A stretch of DNA of 64,000 nt from an uncultured Clostridia bacterium (GCA_947626165.1 CANQRG010000005.1:99984-163983); one strand, 5' to 3'. Shown: positions 47,796 through 57,205, counted from the first letter of the stretch. The notes: generated by a model not told the origin, from the letters alone. Program-made: numbers and translations.

Positions 47796-50405
47796 CTAAA
47801 TATATTTTAAAATATCCTTTATGTAAAACCTTAGTTCATCGTCATTCATTTCATCAATGTTTGTTTTTCTCAGCTTATCTATTACAATTTTTTCATTAAT
47901 ATCGTCCATACCAATCTGCATATCGTTATGCACAGATACTTTTTTATTGCTGTTTTCTTCTTCAAATCCTTTCAGAAGTTCATTTGCGCGGTTTATTATC
48001 TTAACTGGAAGCCCTGCTAGTTTTGCGACTTCAATTCCATAGCTTTCGTCTACTCCGCCTCTAACTATTTTTCTCAGAAACTTAATACCCTGAGCAGTTC
48101 GCTTAACTGCAACGCTGTAATTCTTCACGCCGCTTAACTCATTCTCAAGTTCAATAAGCTCGTGGTAATGGGTTGCAAACAGGGTTTTACAGCCCAACTT
48201 TTTAGAGCCGGAAATATACTCCGCAACGCTTCTTGCAATACTTATGCCGTCAAAGGTCGAAGTTCCCCTGCCGACCTCGTCTAAAATAACAAGACTGTTT
48301 TGCGTTGCATTTTTAACGATCTCCGCAACCTCGCTCATCTCGACCATAAACGTAGACTGACCTGAAGTAAGGTCGTCAGATGCGCCTACTCTTGTGAAAA
48401 TTTGGTCTACGACTGAGATTTTGGCATAATCAGCAGGCACGAACGAACCTATCTGAGCCATAAGAGTAATAAGTGCTATCTGCCTCATATAAGTGGATTT
48501 ACCCGACATATTCGGACCTGTTATTATGCTCATTTTGTTTTCAGTCAAGTCTAAATATGTGTCGTTTGGAACAAACATCTCGTCCTTTTGCATTAGCTCG
48601 ACAACAGGATGTCTGCCGTTTTTTATATCAATCACGCCGTCAATGGCAATCTCGGGCTTAGAATAATTGTTTGCCGTAGCAACTGTTGCAAAAGACGCTA
48701 AAACGTCAATCAATGCAAGAGCAGAGGCAGTTTCCTGAACAACTGTAAGCTTCTTCGCAATATAATCTCTAACCTCTACAAAAATTTCCTGCTCTAGTGA
48801 AATGACCTTATCGTTTGCGCCGAGTATGGTATTTTCAGCGTCTTTAAGCTCTTCTGTTATATATCTCTCGCAGTTTGTAAGAGTCTGCTTTCTGATATAG
48901 CTGTCAGGAACTAGATCAATGTTTGTCTTAGTTACTTCAATATAATATCCGAACACACGGTTATAACCTATTTTCAGGGTTTTTATTCCCGTTCGTTCCC
49001 TTTCCTTTTCAGCTATATTTTCAATAATGCTTTTTCCGCCGTGAATTATATCGCGAAGCTCGTCCAGATTTTTGTTAAATCCGTCTTTTATAACTCCGCC
49101 GTCTTTAGTATTTACAGGAGGTTCGTCAACTATAGAGTTTTCAATCAGGTTTGCAATGTCCTCTAAGGTAGAAATTCTTTCATTCTCTGAAACCAAAAGC
49201 TTGGAGGAAAAGTTTGATAAAAGCCTTTTTATTTCAGGGAGCCTTTCGGCTGTTGCAGACAACGCTTTTAAATCTCTGGGAGTTGCAGTTTTATACATTA
49301 CCCTTGTCATAAGACGCTCAATGTCATAAACACCTGCTAGAGCCTCGCTTAAATCACCCAAAACAACAGGATCATTTACAAGCTGTTCAACAGCGTCAAG
49401 CCTTTGAATTATTTTTGCAGGATTGGTCAAAGGCTGGTCAATAAACGTCTTTAAAAGCCTTTTTCCCATAGATGTCTTATTTTTATCAAGTACCCAAAGC
49501 AGCGAGCCTTTCTTTTCTTTGTTTCTCAAGGTTTCGGTAAGCTCTAAGTTTCTTCTTGCCGTTAGACCCAATATCATCAAAGGATCGTTTTCGTGTTTTG
49601 TGATGTTGGTAAATCTTCCTATTAATGCTTTTTGAGTGTCATATATGTATTTAAACAGACCGCATACTGCATTTGCTTCAATGCTGTCAACATTGACAGA
49701 AAGCTTAGATAGATCAGACACGGAAAACTGCTCGCATACGACCTCACCGTTAGCCGATAAATCAAAATCCTTATCGTCGAGAACTGAAACGCTTGCTTTA
49801 AGCTTCTCTTTGATAAAACACGTTACCTCTTTAAGTTTCAGCACATTGTCGTTCATCAATATCTCAACAGGCTCAAATCTAGAAAGCTCGTTTACAGCGT
49901 CATTAACTGCATCTCTGCCATTAAATAGATAAAGATGCACTTCGCCTGTTGAAATATCGGTAAGACAGAGAGATATATCACTGTCATTATGATAAATCGA
50001 ACATATATAGTTGTTCTGCGTTTCATCAAGCATACTGCTTTCAATAAGCGTTCCGGGAGTAATAACTCTTACAATTTCTCTTCTAACAAGTCCTTTAGCC
50101 TGAGAAGGATCCTCGGTTTGCTCACAAATAGCAACCATAAAGCCCTTATCAATAAGCCTTTTTATGTATGTTTCGCAGGCGTGGTGAGGAACTCCGCACA
50201 TAGGAGCCCGCTCCTCTAAACCGCAGTCACGACCTGTCAAAGTAAGCTCAAGCTCGCGTGACACAACAATAGCGTCGTCAAAAAACATTTCATAAAAATC
50301 ACCAAGCCTGTAAAAAACAATGTGATTTTTGTAATTCTTTTTGATTTCAACATACTTTTGCATCATAGGCGATAGCTTCGACACATCAATATCGGCTATT
50401 TTCAC
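47796..50405 (-). CDS. mutS: DNA mismatch repair protein MutS
   Basis: The 869 residues include the mismatch-reading domain with the Phe-x-Glu motif (FYRLGDFYEMFFDDA), connector, lever and clamp domains, Walker A GPNMSGKS (630-637), Walker B LVILDEVGRGTSTFDG and a helix-turn-helix C-terminus. The start is a GTG with only a weak upstream purine site. mutS-mutL-miaA is a conserved order. Confidence 0.97.
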   Translation of the reverse strand: MKIADIDVSKLSPMMQKYVEIKKNYKNHIVFYRLGDFYEMFFDDAIVVSRELELTLTGRDCGLEERAPMCGVPHHACETYIKRLIDKGFMVAICEQTEDPSQAKGLVRREIVRVITPGTLIESSMLDETQNNYICSIYHNDSDISLCLTDISTGEVHLYLFNGRDAVNDAVNELSRFEPVEILMNDNVLKLKEVTCFIKEKLKASVSVLDDKDFDLSANGEVVCEQFSVSDLSKLSVNVDSIEANAVCGLFKYIYDTQKALIGRFTNITKHENDPLMILGLTARRNLELTETLRNKEKKGSLLWVLDKNKTSMGKRLLKTFIDQPLTNPAKIIQRLDAVEQLVNDPVVLGDLSEALAGVYDIERLMTRVMYKTATPRDLKALSATAERLPEIKRLLSNFSSKLLVSENERISTLEDIANLIENSIVDEPPVNTKDGGVIKDGFNKNLDELRDIIHGGKSIIENIAEKERERTGIKTLKIGYNRVFGYYIEVTKTNIDLVPDSYIRKQTLTNCERYITEELKDAENTILGANDKVISLEQEIFVEVRDYIAKKLTVVQETASALALIDVLASFATVATANNYSKPEIAIDGVIDIKNGRHPVVELMQKDEMFVPNDTYLDLTENKMSIITGPNMSGKSTYMRQIALITLMAQIGSFVPADYAKISVVDQIFTRVGASDDLTSGQSTFMVEMSEVAEIVKNATQNSLVILDEVGRGTSTFDGISIARSVAEYISGSKKLGCKTLFATHYHELIELENELSGVKNYSVAVKRTAQGIKFLRKIVRGGVDESYGIEVAKLAGLPVKIINRANELLKGFEEENSNKKVSVHNDMQIGMDDINEKIVIDKLRKTNIDEMNDDELRFYIKDILKYI

Positions 50406-50440
50406 TTGAACTCACTTCCCTTTTCCTAATTATTCAAATA

Positions 50441-50851
50441 TTAATGGCAGCCTCCGCAGGTCGAACAGCTTCCGCCGCAGCTTGCAGGCTGTTCCTCAGG
50501 GCAGGTCATAGGATCTTCCCCGTTAGCAGCCGAACTTATAATAAAGTTTACAGAGTTTATTAGCTTTTCAACCTTCTCCTGTGCAGCAGTAAACTCAGCC
50601 ATATTTGGATTCGCCATAATTTTGTTATAAGTTTCTTTTAGCTTGCTGTCCAAATTTTTAATTGCGTCTGCGTCTTTTTCTTTTTTCTGCATCTCTTGAT
50701 TAAGAAGCATTCTATCAACGTTAAACTCGCCAATTATATTCTGAAGTTCGACATCCTTGTCATTCTTTACCTTTGCCTCTTGATACTTCTTGTATCTTTC
50801 GTCCTCCTGCAAAGCCTTTCCAAGTTCTCTTGCCATTTCAATTACAGTCAT
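50441..50851 (-). CDS. YlbF/YmcA-family protein with a cysteine-rich tail
   Basis: A 136-residue helical protein of the YlbF family (IEMARELGKALQEDERYKKYQEAK ... LLNQEMQKKEKDADAIKNLDSKL). In Bacillus, YlbF, YmcA and YaaT form an iron-sulfur complex that steers RNase Y and developmental decisions. Here the C-terminus ends CPEEQPASCGGSCSTCGGCH, with five cysteines, absent from many homologues and plausibly a metal or cluster site. AAAGGAG precedes the ATG. Confidence 0.85.
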   Translation of the reverse strand: MTVIEMARELGKALQEDERYKKYQEAKVKNDKDVELQNIIGEFNVDRMLLNQEMQKKEKDADAIKNLDSKLKETYNKIMANPNMAEFTAAQEKVEKLINSVNFIISSAANGEDPMTCPEEQPASCGGSCSTCGGCH

Positions 50852-50878
50852 AAAAATTTCTCCTTTTTATAATATTTA

Positions 50879-52264
50879 TTAAACAATTTCCCCGAGCAGC
50901 GCCCAGTTCATTGCTTTAATCACCTTTACATCAACAAAGTTTCCAATTAAATCCTTATCGCCGATAAACTCGACAATAATGTTTTCGTCACTTCTTCCCT
51001 GAATATGCTCGTCTGAAGTTCTTCCCTCTTTGTCAACCAAAACCCTTAACGTCCTGCCGACAAAACGTGACATCCACTCAACATTGACCTCTCTGTGTTC
51101 AAGCAAAAGTTCTCTTAGCCACAAGCCCTTTTGCTTGCTGCTTATATTATCCTCCATCAAAGCGGCTTTTGTTCCGCTTCTTTTTGAGTAAACAAACGAA
51201 TATATATTATCAAATTTAAATCTCTTTACGGCTTCCTTAGTTTCGCAGAACTCCTCATATGTCTCTCCGGGAAAACCTACAATTATATCGCTTGTAAATG
51301 AAAAGTCCGGCTTTTTGCTTCGTGCATAATCAATAATTTCCGCATACTCTTCAACAGTGTACTTTCTGTTCATCTCTTTTAAAACCCTATTGCAGCCCGA
51401 CTGCATAGGAAGATGCAAATGCTTGCAGACCTTATCACACTCAAGTATCGCATCAATGAGCTCATGCGTTGCGTCTTTGGGGTGTGAACTCATAAAACGA
51501 ATTCTGAAATCCCCCTCAATGGTGTTCAGCTTTCTTAAAAGATTTGGAAAACCATAGCTGTATGAATTTACATTTTGACCGAGCAGAGTCATTTCCTTGT
51601 AGCCCTCGCTTACCAAGCCTGATACTTCGTCAAATACTGCCTCTACAGCTCTTGAACGCTCCCTGCCTCTTACGTAAGGCACTATACAATATGTGCAGAA
51701 ATTGTTACAGCCATACATAATAGGAACTGACGCTTTGAACTTATTATCCCTAAGCTGTTTTAAGTTTTCATTGATATCGCTTTCCTGCTCAGTTATATTG
51801 AATACTCTGCTTTTGGTCTTTAATACCTCATAAAGCATTTCATAAAACTGATTATAAGCAAAAGTGCCGAACACCAAATCTACCTGACGATAGTTTTGTT
51901 TTATTCTTTCAGCTATATGCTTTTGCTGTGCCATACAGCCGCATATACAAATAACTGTATCAGGTCTTTCCTTCTTCAGACGCTTATATCTGCCTATGTT
52001 ACCGAAAACCCTATCCTCAGCGTGTTCTCTGACAGCACAAGTGTTCAGTATGATAAGAGCAGCATCATCGGTTTCGTCTGTAAACTTATATCCTATTTTT
52101 TCAATTAAGCCTTTTAACTTTTCGCCGTCGGTGGCATTCTGCTGACAGCCAAAGGAATGTAAATAGCAAAGCGGAGTTTTATCTCCGTAAATACCTAAAA
52201 TTAATCGTTTGAGATTATCAAGCGAAAAATTATTATTAACACTACATATAGACTTGTTTTCCAA
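50879..52264 (-). CDS. miaB: tRNA-2-methylthio-N6-dimethylallyladenosine synthase
   Basis: A 461-residue radical-SAM methylthiotransferase: the N-terminal UPF0004 domain with SFGCQQNATDGEKL and two further cysteines (LNTCAVRE, CICGCMAQ), the radical-SAM CNNFCTYC (C186, C190, C193), and a TRAM domain at the end. It completes ms2i6A37, whose first step is by MiaA. The start is a TTG 8 nt after GGGAG. Confidence 0.96.
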   Translation of the reverse strand: MENKSICSVNNNFSLDNLKRLILGIYGDKTPLCYLHSFGCQQNATDGEKLKGLIEKIGYKFTDETDDAALIILNTCAVREHAEDRVFGNIGRYKRLKKERPDTVICICGCMAQQKHIAERIKQNYRQVDLVFGTFAYNQFYEMLYEVLKTKSRVFNITEQESDINENLKQLRDNKFKASVPIMYGCNNFCTYCIVPYVRGRERSRAVEAVFDEVSGLVSEGYKEMTLLGQNVNSYSYGFPNLLRKLNTIEGDFRIRFMSSHPKDATHELIDAILECDKVCKHLHLPMQSGCNRVLKEMNRKYTVEEYAEIIDYARSKKPDFSFTSDIIVGFPGETYEEFCETKEAVKRFKFDNIYSFVYSKRSGTKAALMEDNISSKQKGLWLRELLLEHREVNVEWMSRFVGRTLRVLVDKEGRTSDEHIQGRSDENIIVEFIGDKDLIGNFVDVKVIKAMNWALLGEIV

Positions 52265-52295
52265 AATAAAGCTCCCTTTTATTTATATATAGTGT

Positions 52296-52324
52296 ATTAT
52301 ATCATATAATAACATATATTTCAA
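52296..52324 (-). promoter_or_regulatory. Sigma-A promoter of the miaB operon
   Basis: On the minus strand TTGAAA (52324-52319), a 17-bp spacer and TATAAT (52301-52296). It is the likely main start of the long miaB-to-transketolase run. Confidence 0.75.
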
Positions 52325-52346
52325 GTGAATTTATCAATATTTTAAA

Positions 52347-52375
52347 TTGCAAATGTATTTTTTCTGTGTTATACT
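52347..52375 (+). promoter_or_regulatory. Sigma-A promoter of the DnaD-like gene
   Basis: TTGCAA (52347-52352), 17 bp and TATACT (52370-52375), divergent from the miaB promoter in the same 200-bp gap. Confidence 0.7.
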
Positions 52376-52468
52376 TAAATATAATTTATGTCGGATAAAA
52401 AATTATATTGTTTTATTTTAGTTTATCAGCCAAAGACTTTTTTGCTGAATTATATTTTGAGGTGCAAG

Positions 52469-53539
52469 ATGAAGTATAAAATAGAGAGAAAAAACTGGGG
52501 ACAATTTTTTACCGTTCCCTGTAAAGTAGTTTCAAAGCATATAAAGCTGTGCAGCGGTGATTTTTTAAAGGTTCTGTTATTCATTTTATCCAGTGATAAA
52601 AATGAAATAGTCACTGAAGACATAAGCGCTGCCACAGGTATTTCAACCGACATTATAGACGACGCCATTGTTTACTGGAGTCAGGCAGAGATTTTCTCGG
52701 TACTAAACGTAACAGTTTTGAAAAACACTGAAACTAAACCAATACATAATTCAACCAACAGCAACACATCAGATGAAGTAACAGCTTTAAAAAATACTGA
52801 AAAGGTTTCTGTACTTCCGGCTGAAAATCCTGCAAAAAATTCACTTGAAAAGAAAAGCAGCCATGCTAAATATTCATCAAAGGACATATCAGATATTGTA
52901 AACAGCCAAAAAGAGATAAAAGAAATGTTTTCTCAGCTTGAAGTTATATTAAAAAGGAGTTTAAGATTTTCCGAACAATGCGGTTACATAAATTTAGTTG
53001 AAAACTACGGCTTCCCTGTTGCATCGGTTCTTATGCTTGTTCAATACTGTGAGGATATAGGCAAATCAAGCATAAGATACGTTGAGAGCATTGCAGAATC
53101 TTGGTTTGAGCAGGATATTACGTCATACCGTCAGGTAGAGGCTGAAATCATCAAACTGATGAAGTCGCACAAAATTGAAAACAAAGTCGTAAAAATTTTC
53201 GGGCTTGCTACAAATCCTACAAAAAAGCAAAAGGAATATATAAGCTCGTGGACAGAATTAGGTTTTGATATTGATATGATCCAGCTTGCATATGAAAAGT
53301 GTGTAGACCAGATAAATAAGCTCTCATTCCCATACATTAATAAAATTATTACAAGCTGGGCAAACAATAAGATATTTACTGTAGACGAGGTAAATATCCA
53401 TGACTCTAAAGCTAAAAAGAATAATTCTAAGAAAAAAGGTAAAGAAAAAGAACATTCCTACGACCTTGATGAGTTTTATGAGTTCACTTTAAATCATGTT
53501 CCTAAAATAAAAGGAAAGGATAAACTTAATAATGAATAA
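52469..53539 (+). CDS. DnaD-domain replication protein
   Basis: This 356-residue protein has an N-terminal winged-helix-like domain (LKVLLFILSSDKNEIVTEDISAATGISTDIIDDAIVYW), a Ser/Asn/Lys-rich linker (about 90-150) and two C-terminal DnaB_2/DnaD helical repeats with VESIAESWFEQDI and WTELGFDIDMIQLAYEKCVDQINKLSFPYINKIITSW. DnaD-type proteins help load the replicative helicase. The ATG at 52469 has GAGGTG before it; an upstream reading from 52388 begins only 13 bp after the -10 and is unlikely. It overlaps the helicase-loader gene by 8 nt. Confidence 0.9.
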   Translation: MKYKIERKNWGQFFTVPCKVVSKHIKLCSGDFLKVLLFILSSDKNEIVTEDISAATGISTDIIDDAIVYWSQAEIFSVLNVTVLKNTETKPIHNSTNSNTSDEVTALKNTEKVSVLPAENPAKNSLEKKSSHAKYSSKDISDIVNSQKEIKEMFSQLEVILKRSLRFSEQCGYINLVENYGFPVASVLMLVQYCEDIGKSSIRYVESIAESWFEQDITSYRQVEAEIIKLMKSHKIENKVVKIFGLATNPTKKQKEYISSWTELGFDIDMIQLAYEKCVDQINKLSFPYINKIITSWANNKIFTVDEVNIHDSKAKKNNSKKKGKEKEHSYDLDEFYEFTLNHVPKIKGKDKLNNE

Positions 53540-54527
53540 CAATATATCGCCGTCGGCTTTTACAAAGGCCGCTTTAGAAATTGAGAACAGACACAACAAT
53601 GCTTTTCAAACTCTTGAGCTTCACAAAGCAGAGATCAGCAAAAAAGCTCCGGAAATCGACTCTTTATACAACAGAATTTTGCAGACAAGTATTGATTTAT
53701 CAAAGGCTATATTATCCCGCAGTGATAATATAGGAAAAATTATTGACGAGCTTAAAAATAAAAATCTTGAAAACCAACTATTGATAAAAGTAATGCTTAA
53801 AGAGTTCGGTTATCCGGAAGATTATTTAAAAGCAAAATTCACCTGTACTATTTGTAATGACAGCGGATATGTAAACGGCAGCAGATGCCAGTGCTTTAAC
53901 GAGCTTATAAAAAAGTACACTGTTGACGAGCTTAATGAAAGCTGTAAAATTGAACTTCACGATTTTGATGAATTTAATCTGGGTCTGTACTCAAATATAC
54001 CTGATGAGAAATCAAGCATTATACCCAGAGAGCGAATGAATGAAATTCTTATTCAGTGCAAAAATTACGTTGATACTTTTTCAAAAGACTCCTGCTCGTT
54101 ATTTTTCTTAGGCAAAACAGGTTTGGGGAAAACCTTTATATCTTCAATGATAGCAAAAGCACTCATAGAAAAAGGATTTAATGTTGTATTTGATTCTATA
54201 AACAATTTTCTTATCAAAGCTGAAAACGAACATTTTGGAAGAAGCAATGGAAATACAGTTGAAACTATCATAAACGCAGACTTGGTAATACTTGACGATC
54301 TAGGCTCGGAGTTTTCCACCCCCTTCAATAATTCAACGCTGTATAACATAATAAATACACGAATCAATATGGAGGTCCCGACAATTGTTTCTACAAACCT
54401 TTCACTGTCTGAGCTCAATGAAAAATATGACGACAGGATAATATCCCGTCTAACCGGAATGTATACGCCGTTCAGATTTTTCGGAACGGATATAAGGCAA
54501 GTTAAAAGACGTATGATGGACAGATAA
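53532..54527 (+). CDS. DnaC/DnaI-type helicase loader ATPase
   Basis: The 331-residue protein has an N-terminal helical domain, a zinc-binding CTICNDSGYVNGSRCQCF (about 100-118) as in DnaI, and an AAA+ domain with Walker A GKTGLGKT (194-201), Walker B LVILDDLGSE and an arginine finger region (NTRINMEVPTIVSTN ... RIISRLTGMY). It loads the replicative helicase with the DnaD-like partner upstream. Confidence 0.93.
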   Translation: MNNNISPSAFTKAALEIENRHNNAFQTLELHKAEISKKAPEIDSLYNRILQTSIDLSKAILSRSDNIGKIIDELKNKNLENQLLIKVMLKEFGYPEDYLKAKFTCTICNDSGYVNGSRCQCFNELIKKYTVDELNESCKIELHDFDEFNLGLYSNIPDEKSSIIPRERMNEILIQCKNYVDTFSKDSCSLFFLGKTGLGKTFISSMIAKALIEKGFNVVFDSINNFLIKAENEHFGRSNGNTVETIINADLVILDDLGSEFSTPFNNSTLYNIINTRINMEVPTIVSTNLSLSELNEKYDDRIISRLTGMYTPFRFFGTDIRQVKRRMMDR

Positions 54528-54535
54528 AAAATCAA

Positions 54536-54561
54536 GGTGAAAAGCAGTATTGCTCTTCACC
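54536..54561. terminator. Bidirectional terminator between the helicase loader and tyrS
   Basis: GGTGAA-A-AGCA pairs with TGCT-C-TTCACC (10 pairs, one mismatch, GTAT loop), followed by TCTTTTATT on the plus strand and preceded by AAAAAATC for the minus direction. It ends both convergent transcripts. Confidence 0.8.
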
Positions 54562-54568
54562 TCTTTTA

Positions 54569-55789
54569 TTATTCCTTTTCCGCTTTGTGGAAAACTTTCT
54601 TCCCTTTTTTGATTATTACCGCCTTATCAAGATTTACAATAGCCTTCGAATCTAATACCTTTTCATCATTTACTGATACTCCGCCCTGCTGAACAAGACG
54701 TCTTGCCTCTCCGTTTGATGCAGCAAGACCACACTTGACCAAAAGTGTCAGAAGTCCTATACAGCCGTCCTCGTTTAAATCATCAGCGCTGATTTTAGTA
54801 GTTGGCATATCGTCGCTGACACCTGCTTTACCGAAAACAGATTTTGCGGCGTTCTGAGCCTTATTTGCTTCATCTTCACCGTGAACCAGCTTTGTAAGCT
54901 CGAAAGCTAAAATCTCTTTTGCTTTATTAAGCTCCGCTCCCTCCATAGTTCTTTCCATTTCCTCTATTTCCTGAATGGGAACAAAGGTGAGCATCTTTAA
55001 GCACTTTATAACGTCAGCGTCATTTACATTTCTCCAGTATTGGTAAAAATCATACGGAGATGTCTTGTCAGCGTCAAGCCAAACTGCGCCCTTTTCTGTC
55101 TTACCCATCTTTTTTCCCTCAGAATTGAGCAGCAGAGTAATTGTCATAGCATAAGCGTCCTTGCCGAGCTTTCGTCTGATAAGCTCTGTTCCGCCGAGCA
55201 TATTTGCCCACTGATCGTCTCCGCCGAACTGCATATTACAGCCGTACTTCTGATACAGTACATAAAAGTCATAGCTTTGCATAATCATATAGTTGAATTC
55301 AAGGAAAGACAAGCCTCTTTCCATTCTCTGCTTATAGCACTCGTGCGATAACATTCTGTTTACGCTGAAGTGCGGTCCTATATCTCGTAAAACCTCAACG
55401 TAATTCAAATCCATAAGCCAGTCGGCATTATTTACAATTTCAGCTTTGTCGTCAGAAAAGTCAATAAAACGGCTCATCTGCTTTTTAAAGCAGTCAACAT
55501 TGTGCTGAATAGTTTCCTTAGTCATCATCTTTCTCATATCAGTTCTTCCAGACGGATCGCCTATCATAGCTGTTCCGCCGCCTATAAGAACTATTGGCTT
55601 ATTCCCTGCCATTTGCATTCTTTTCATAAGGCAAAGCGCCATAAAGTGACCAACGTGCAGGCTGTCGGCTGTAGGGTCAAAACCGATGTAGAATGTGGCT
55701 TTTCCTGCGTTGACTAATTCCTCAATCTCCTTTTCGTCTGTAAGCTGTGCTAACAGACCTCTTCTTTTTAATTCTTCAAATAATGTCAT
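54569..55789 (-). CDS. tyrS: Tyrosine-tRNA ligase
   Basis: A 406-residue class I synthetase with the HIGH-type HVGH (45-48) in [15 protein letters not shown], the KMSKS-type KKMGKTEKG (about 230), tyrosine-pocket residues in [23 protein letters not shown] and a C-terminal S4 domain ([22 protein letters not shown]). Expression is set by the T-box leader upstream. GGAGGA precedes the ATG. Confidence 0.97.
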   Translation of the reverse strand: MTLFEELKRRGLLAQLTDEKEIEELVNAGKATFYIGFDPTADSLHVGHFMALCLMKRMQMAGNKPIVLIGGGTAMIGDPSGRTDMRKMMTKETIQHNVDCFKKQMSRFIDFSDDKAEIVNNADWLMDLNYVEVLRDIGPHFSVNRMLSHECYKQRMERGLSFLEFNYMIMQSYDFYVLYQKYGCNMQFGGDDQWANMLGGTELIRRKLGKDAYAMTITLLLNSEGKKMGKTEKGAVWLDADKTSPYDFYQYWRNVNDADVIKCLKMLTFVPIQEIEEMERTMEGAELNKAKEILAFELTKLVHGEDEANKAQNAAKSVFGKAGVSDDMPTTKISADDLNEDGCIGLLTLLVKCGLAASNGEARRLVQQGGVSVNDEKVLDSKAIVNLDKAVIIKKGKKVFHKAEKE

Positions 55790-55904
55790 TTTTATTCCTC
55801 CGATTTTGTATTTTAATCTTTAAAGATGAATTATACTGTTTTTAATTATTCATAAACGATGAAATCAAATACTGATCTCACGAATATCACCCCTTTCTAT
55901 TAAA

Positions 55905-56115
55905 AATAAAAAATCCCCTGACAAAAGCCAGAGGACGAATAAATCGTGGTACCACCTCAATTTATCACAGCTAAACATTAACTGTGAACTCATAACGCGT
56001 TAACGGGCGTAAGACGAATAAACCTACTAAATTTTCAGAATATCAGCTCAAAGATGTATTCGCAAATCAAGTTATTGCTTTCTCCCACCGACCGAAAGCT
56101 CTCTGAAAATAACAA
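55905..56115 (-). promoter_or_regulatory. T-box riboswitch (tyrosine) controlling tyrS
   Basis: Read on the minus strand: stem I closes by ATTTTCAGA (about 56110-56102) with TCTGAAAAT (56039-56031). Inside it a GGTCGGTGGGAG-type region is followed by the specifier segment GCGAATACATC, where UAC (56058-56056) is a tyrosine codon. The conserved T-box core TGAGGTGGTACCACG is at 55959-55945, and the terminator hairpin CCTCTGGC/GTCAGGGG with a long T run lies at 55934-55915. Uncharged tRNA-Tyr should stabilise the antiterminator. Confidence 0.93.
55915..55934 (-). terminator. Regulated terminator of the tyrosine T-box
   Basis: An 8-bp stem with a TTTT loop, followed on the minus strand by TTTTTTATTTTT. 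It is the OFF-state structure of the leader. Confidence 0.85.
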
Positions 56116-56156
56116 AGATATGCTACTTGTTCTTATCACAGCCTTTAATTTTTGAT

Positions 56157-56185
56157 ATATTAACACATAATTTTTTTATTGTCAA
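56157..56185 (-). promoter_or_regulatory. Sigma-A promoter of the tyrS T-box leader
   Basis: On the minus strand TTGACA (56185-56180), 17 bp and TAATAT (56162-56157). It starts the leader transcript about 40 bp before stem I. Confidence 0.8.
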
Positions 56186-56282
56186 GAGTTACTACTTAAA
56201 GTAAGTTATTATTGTAATTATTTCTCTACATTTTATAATAATAGTTGTATATTGAGTTCAGGTTCAATAACTATAAAATTAA
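56186..56282. other. AT-rich gap with no recognisable gene
   Basis: Between the tyrS promoter and the first remnant below I see only AT-rich sequence without an open frame or clear site. Together with the leader it completes the stretch between tyrS and the accessory region. Confidence 0.6.
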
Positions 56283-56760
56283 TTAATACTGATTTGTCTC
56301 GGAGACCTTGCTTTCTGTTATGATACCGTTCTTTAGAATACCTGATACGATTAACATAGTTCTGTCGCCAATACTGTATCTTTTGATGTAAGCAGCTTAC
56401 CTTTTGTAATCTTAACTAAATCACTAGCATTTGCCTAATATAAAAACTTTGTACTGATTTTTCTTATCCCAATTATCATACTAAGCCTTAAATTCGGGAT
56501 CAATAGAAAATTTCCGAGTATCATTATCAGACTTTTTTCGTATATTACTATTGACAATATCATCATTTTGTGATATATTGTTACTGGCAGATGAAGTATT
56601 TAACTTATTGCGATTTTTTAATCCCAATTTGGCGACTTCATCTGTCATTTTAATTTTATGAATATAAAATCTATTGCCTCTTTCTGATTTTCTTATATCC
56701 ATATCGACAACATAGTTTTTATCATCAATAGTAATAGGAGAAGTTAAATATGCATATGCA
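56283..56760 (-). pseudogene. Decayed C-terminal remnant of a phage/ICE-type large protein
   Basis: On the minus strand a reading frame contains ITIDDKNYVVDMDIRKSERG, NRFYIHKIKMTDEVAKLGL, SQNDDIVNSNIRKKSDNDTR and FSIDPEFKA, then a stop, then YDNWDKKNQYKVFILGK, further stops and one apparent frameshift, and ends VSGILKNGIITESKVSETN. The first motifs recall C-terminal regions of phage MuF-like or large polyvalent proteins that carry barnase/EndoU-type nuclease domains. At least four in-frame stops show it is dead. The 5' part is cut off where the opposing metallopeptidase fragment begins. The exact parent family is uncertain. Confidence 0.45.
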
Positions 56761-57090
56761 GTCGGACTATTTGGATTATGCTCATTAGCCCACGAGCTAG
56801 GACATATCTTTTTAGGACACGATTTATTGCATCCAACTATAAGTATGGAAAATGAAGCTAATTCATTTGCTTTAAGGCTGTTGGCTCCTGCTTGCGTTTT
56901 ATGGGGTTTAGATTTGCACGAGCCTCGACAGATAGCCACAATTTGCGATATATCACTTCAAACGGCAGAGATTAGAGCCGAGAGAATGAAGATTTTATAT
57001 AAAAGAAACAAATTTCTTACTAGCTCGCTTGAAAAACAAGTATATGAAAACTTCAAAGAATTTATAAAAAAGAAAAATCCCCATCAGTAA
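56743..57090 (+). pseudogene. Truncated ImmA/IrrE-type metallopeptidase
   Basis: On the plus strand the frame reads LAHELGHIFLGHDLLHP then SMENEANSFALRLLAPACVLWGL, that is the HExxH zinc motif (HELGH) and the distal glutamate in ENEAN of ImmA/IrrE peptidases, which cleave XRE-type repressors of mobile elements. A C-terminal helical part follows to the TAA at 57088. No start codon or N-terminal domain is present: the frame emerges directly from the opposing remnant at about 56745-56760. The first ATG inside (56827) lies after the active site, so no active protein is expected. Confidence 0.7.
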
Positions 57091-57109
57091 ATAAATACTG
57101 ACAGGGATT
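57076..57109 (-). terminator. Hairpin at the end of the metallopeptidase fragment
   Basis: AATCCC and GGGATT enclose TCAGT/ACTGA with a 2x2 internal loop. The T run (TTTTTCTTTTTT) is on the minus strand side, so it would end leftward transcription. Confidence 0.5.
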
Positions 57110-57124
57110 ATGGAATATATGGAT

Positions 57125-57151
57125 TGTAGAAATACAGACTATATTTCTACA
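57125..57151. repeat. Perfect 10-bp inverted repeat
   Basis: TGTAGAAATA and TATTTCTACA flank a 7-nt loop in the gap between the metallopeptidase fragment and the membrane-protein gene. It could be an operator, a weak terminator or part of an element end. Confidence 0.55.
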
Positions 57152-57205
57152 AATTTATTATATTACATTATTTAGAAAATGTCAAGAGAAAGAAGTTGAA
57201 ATTTT

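Noticed and set aside
56761..56939. Protein reading on the minus strand continuing the phage-type remnant to an ATG at 56939
   Set aside because: This half is the exact antisense of the ImmA/IrrE HELGH-ENEAN segment on the plus strand; the family signal is on the plus strand, so the minus-strand N-terminal part is an accidental extension.
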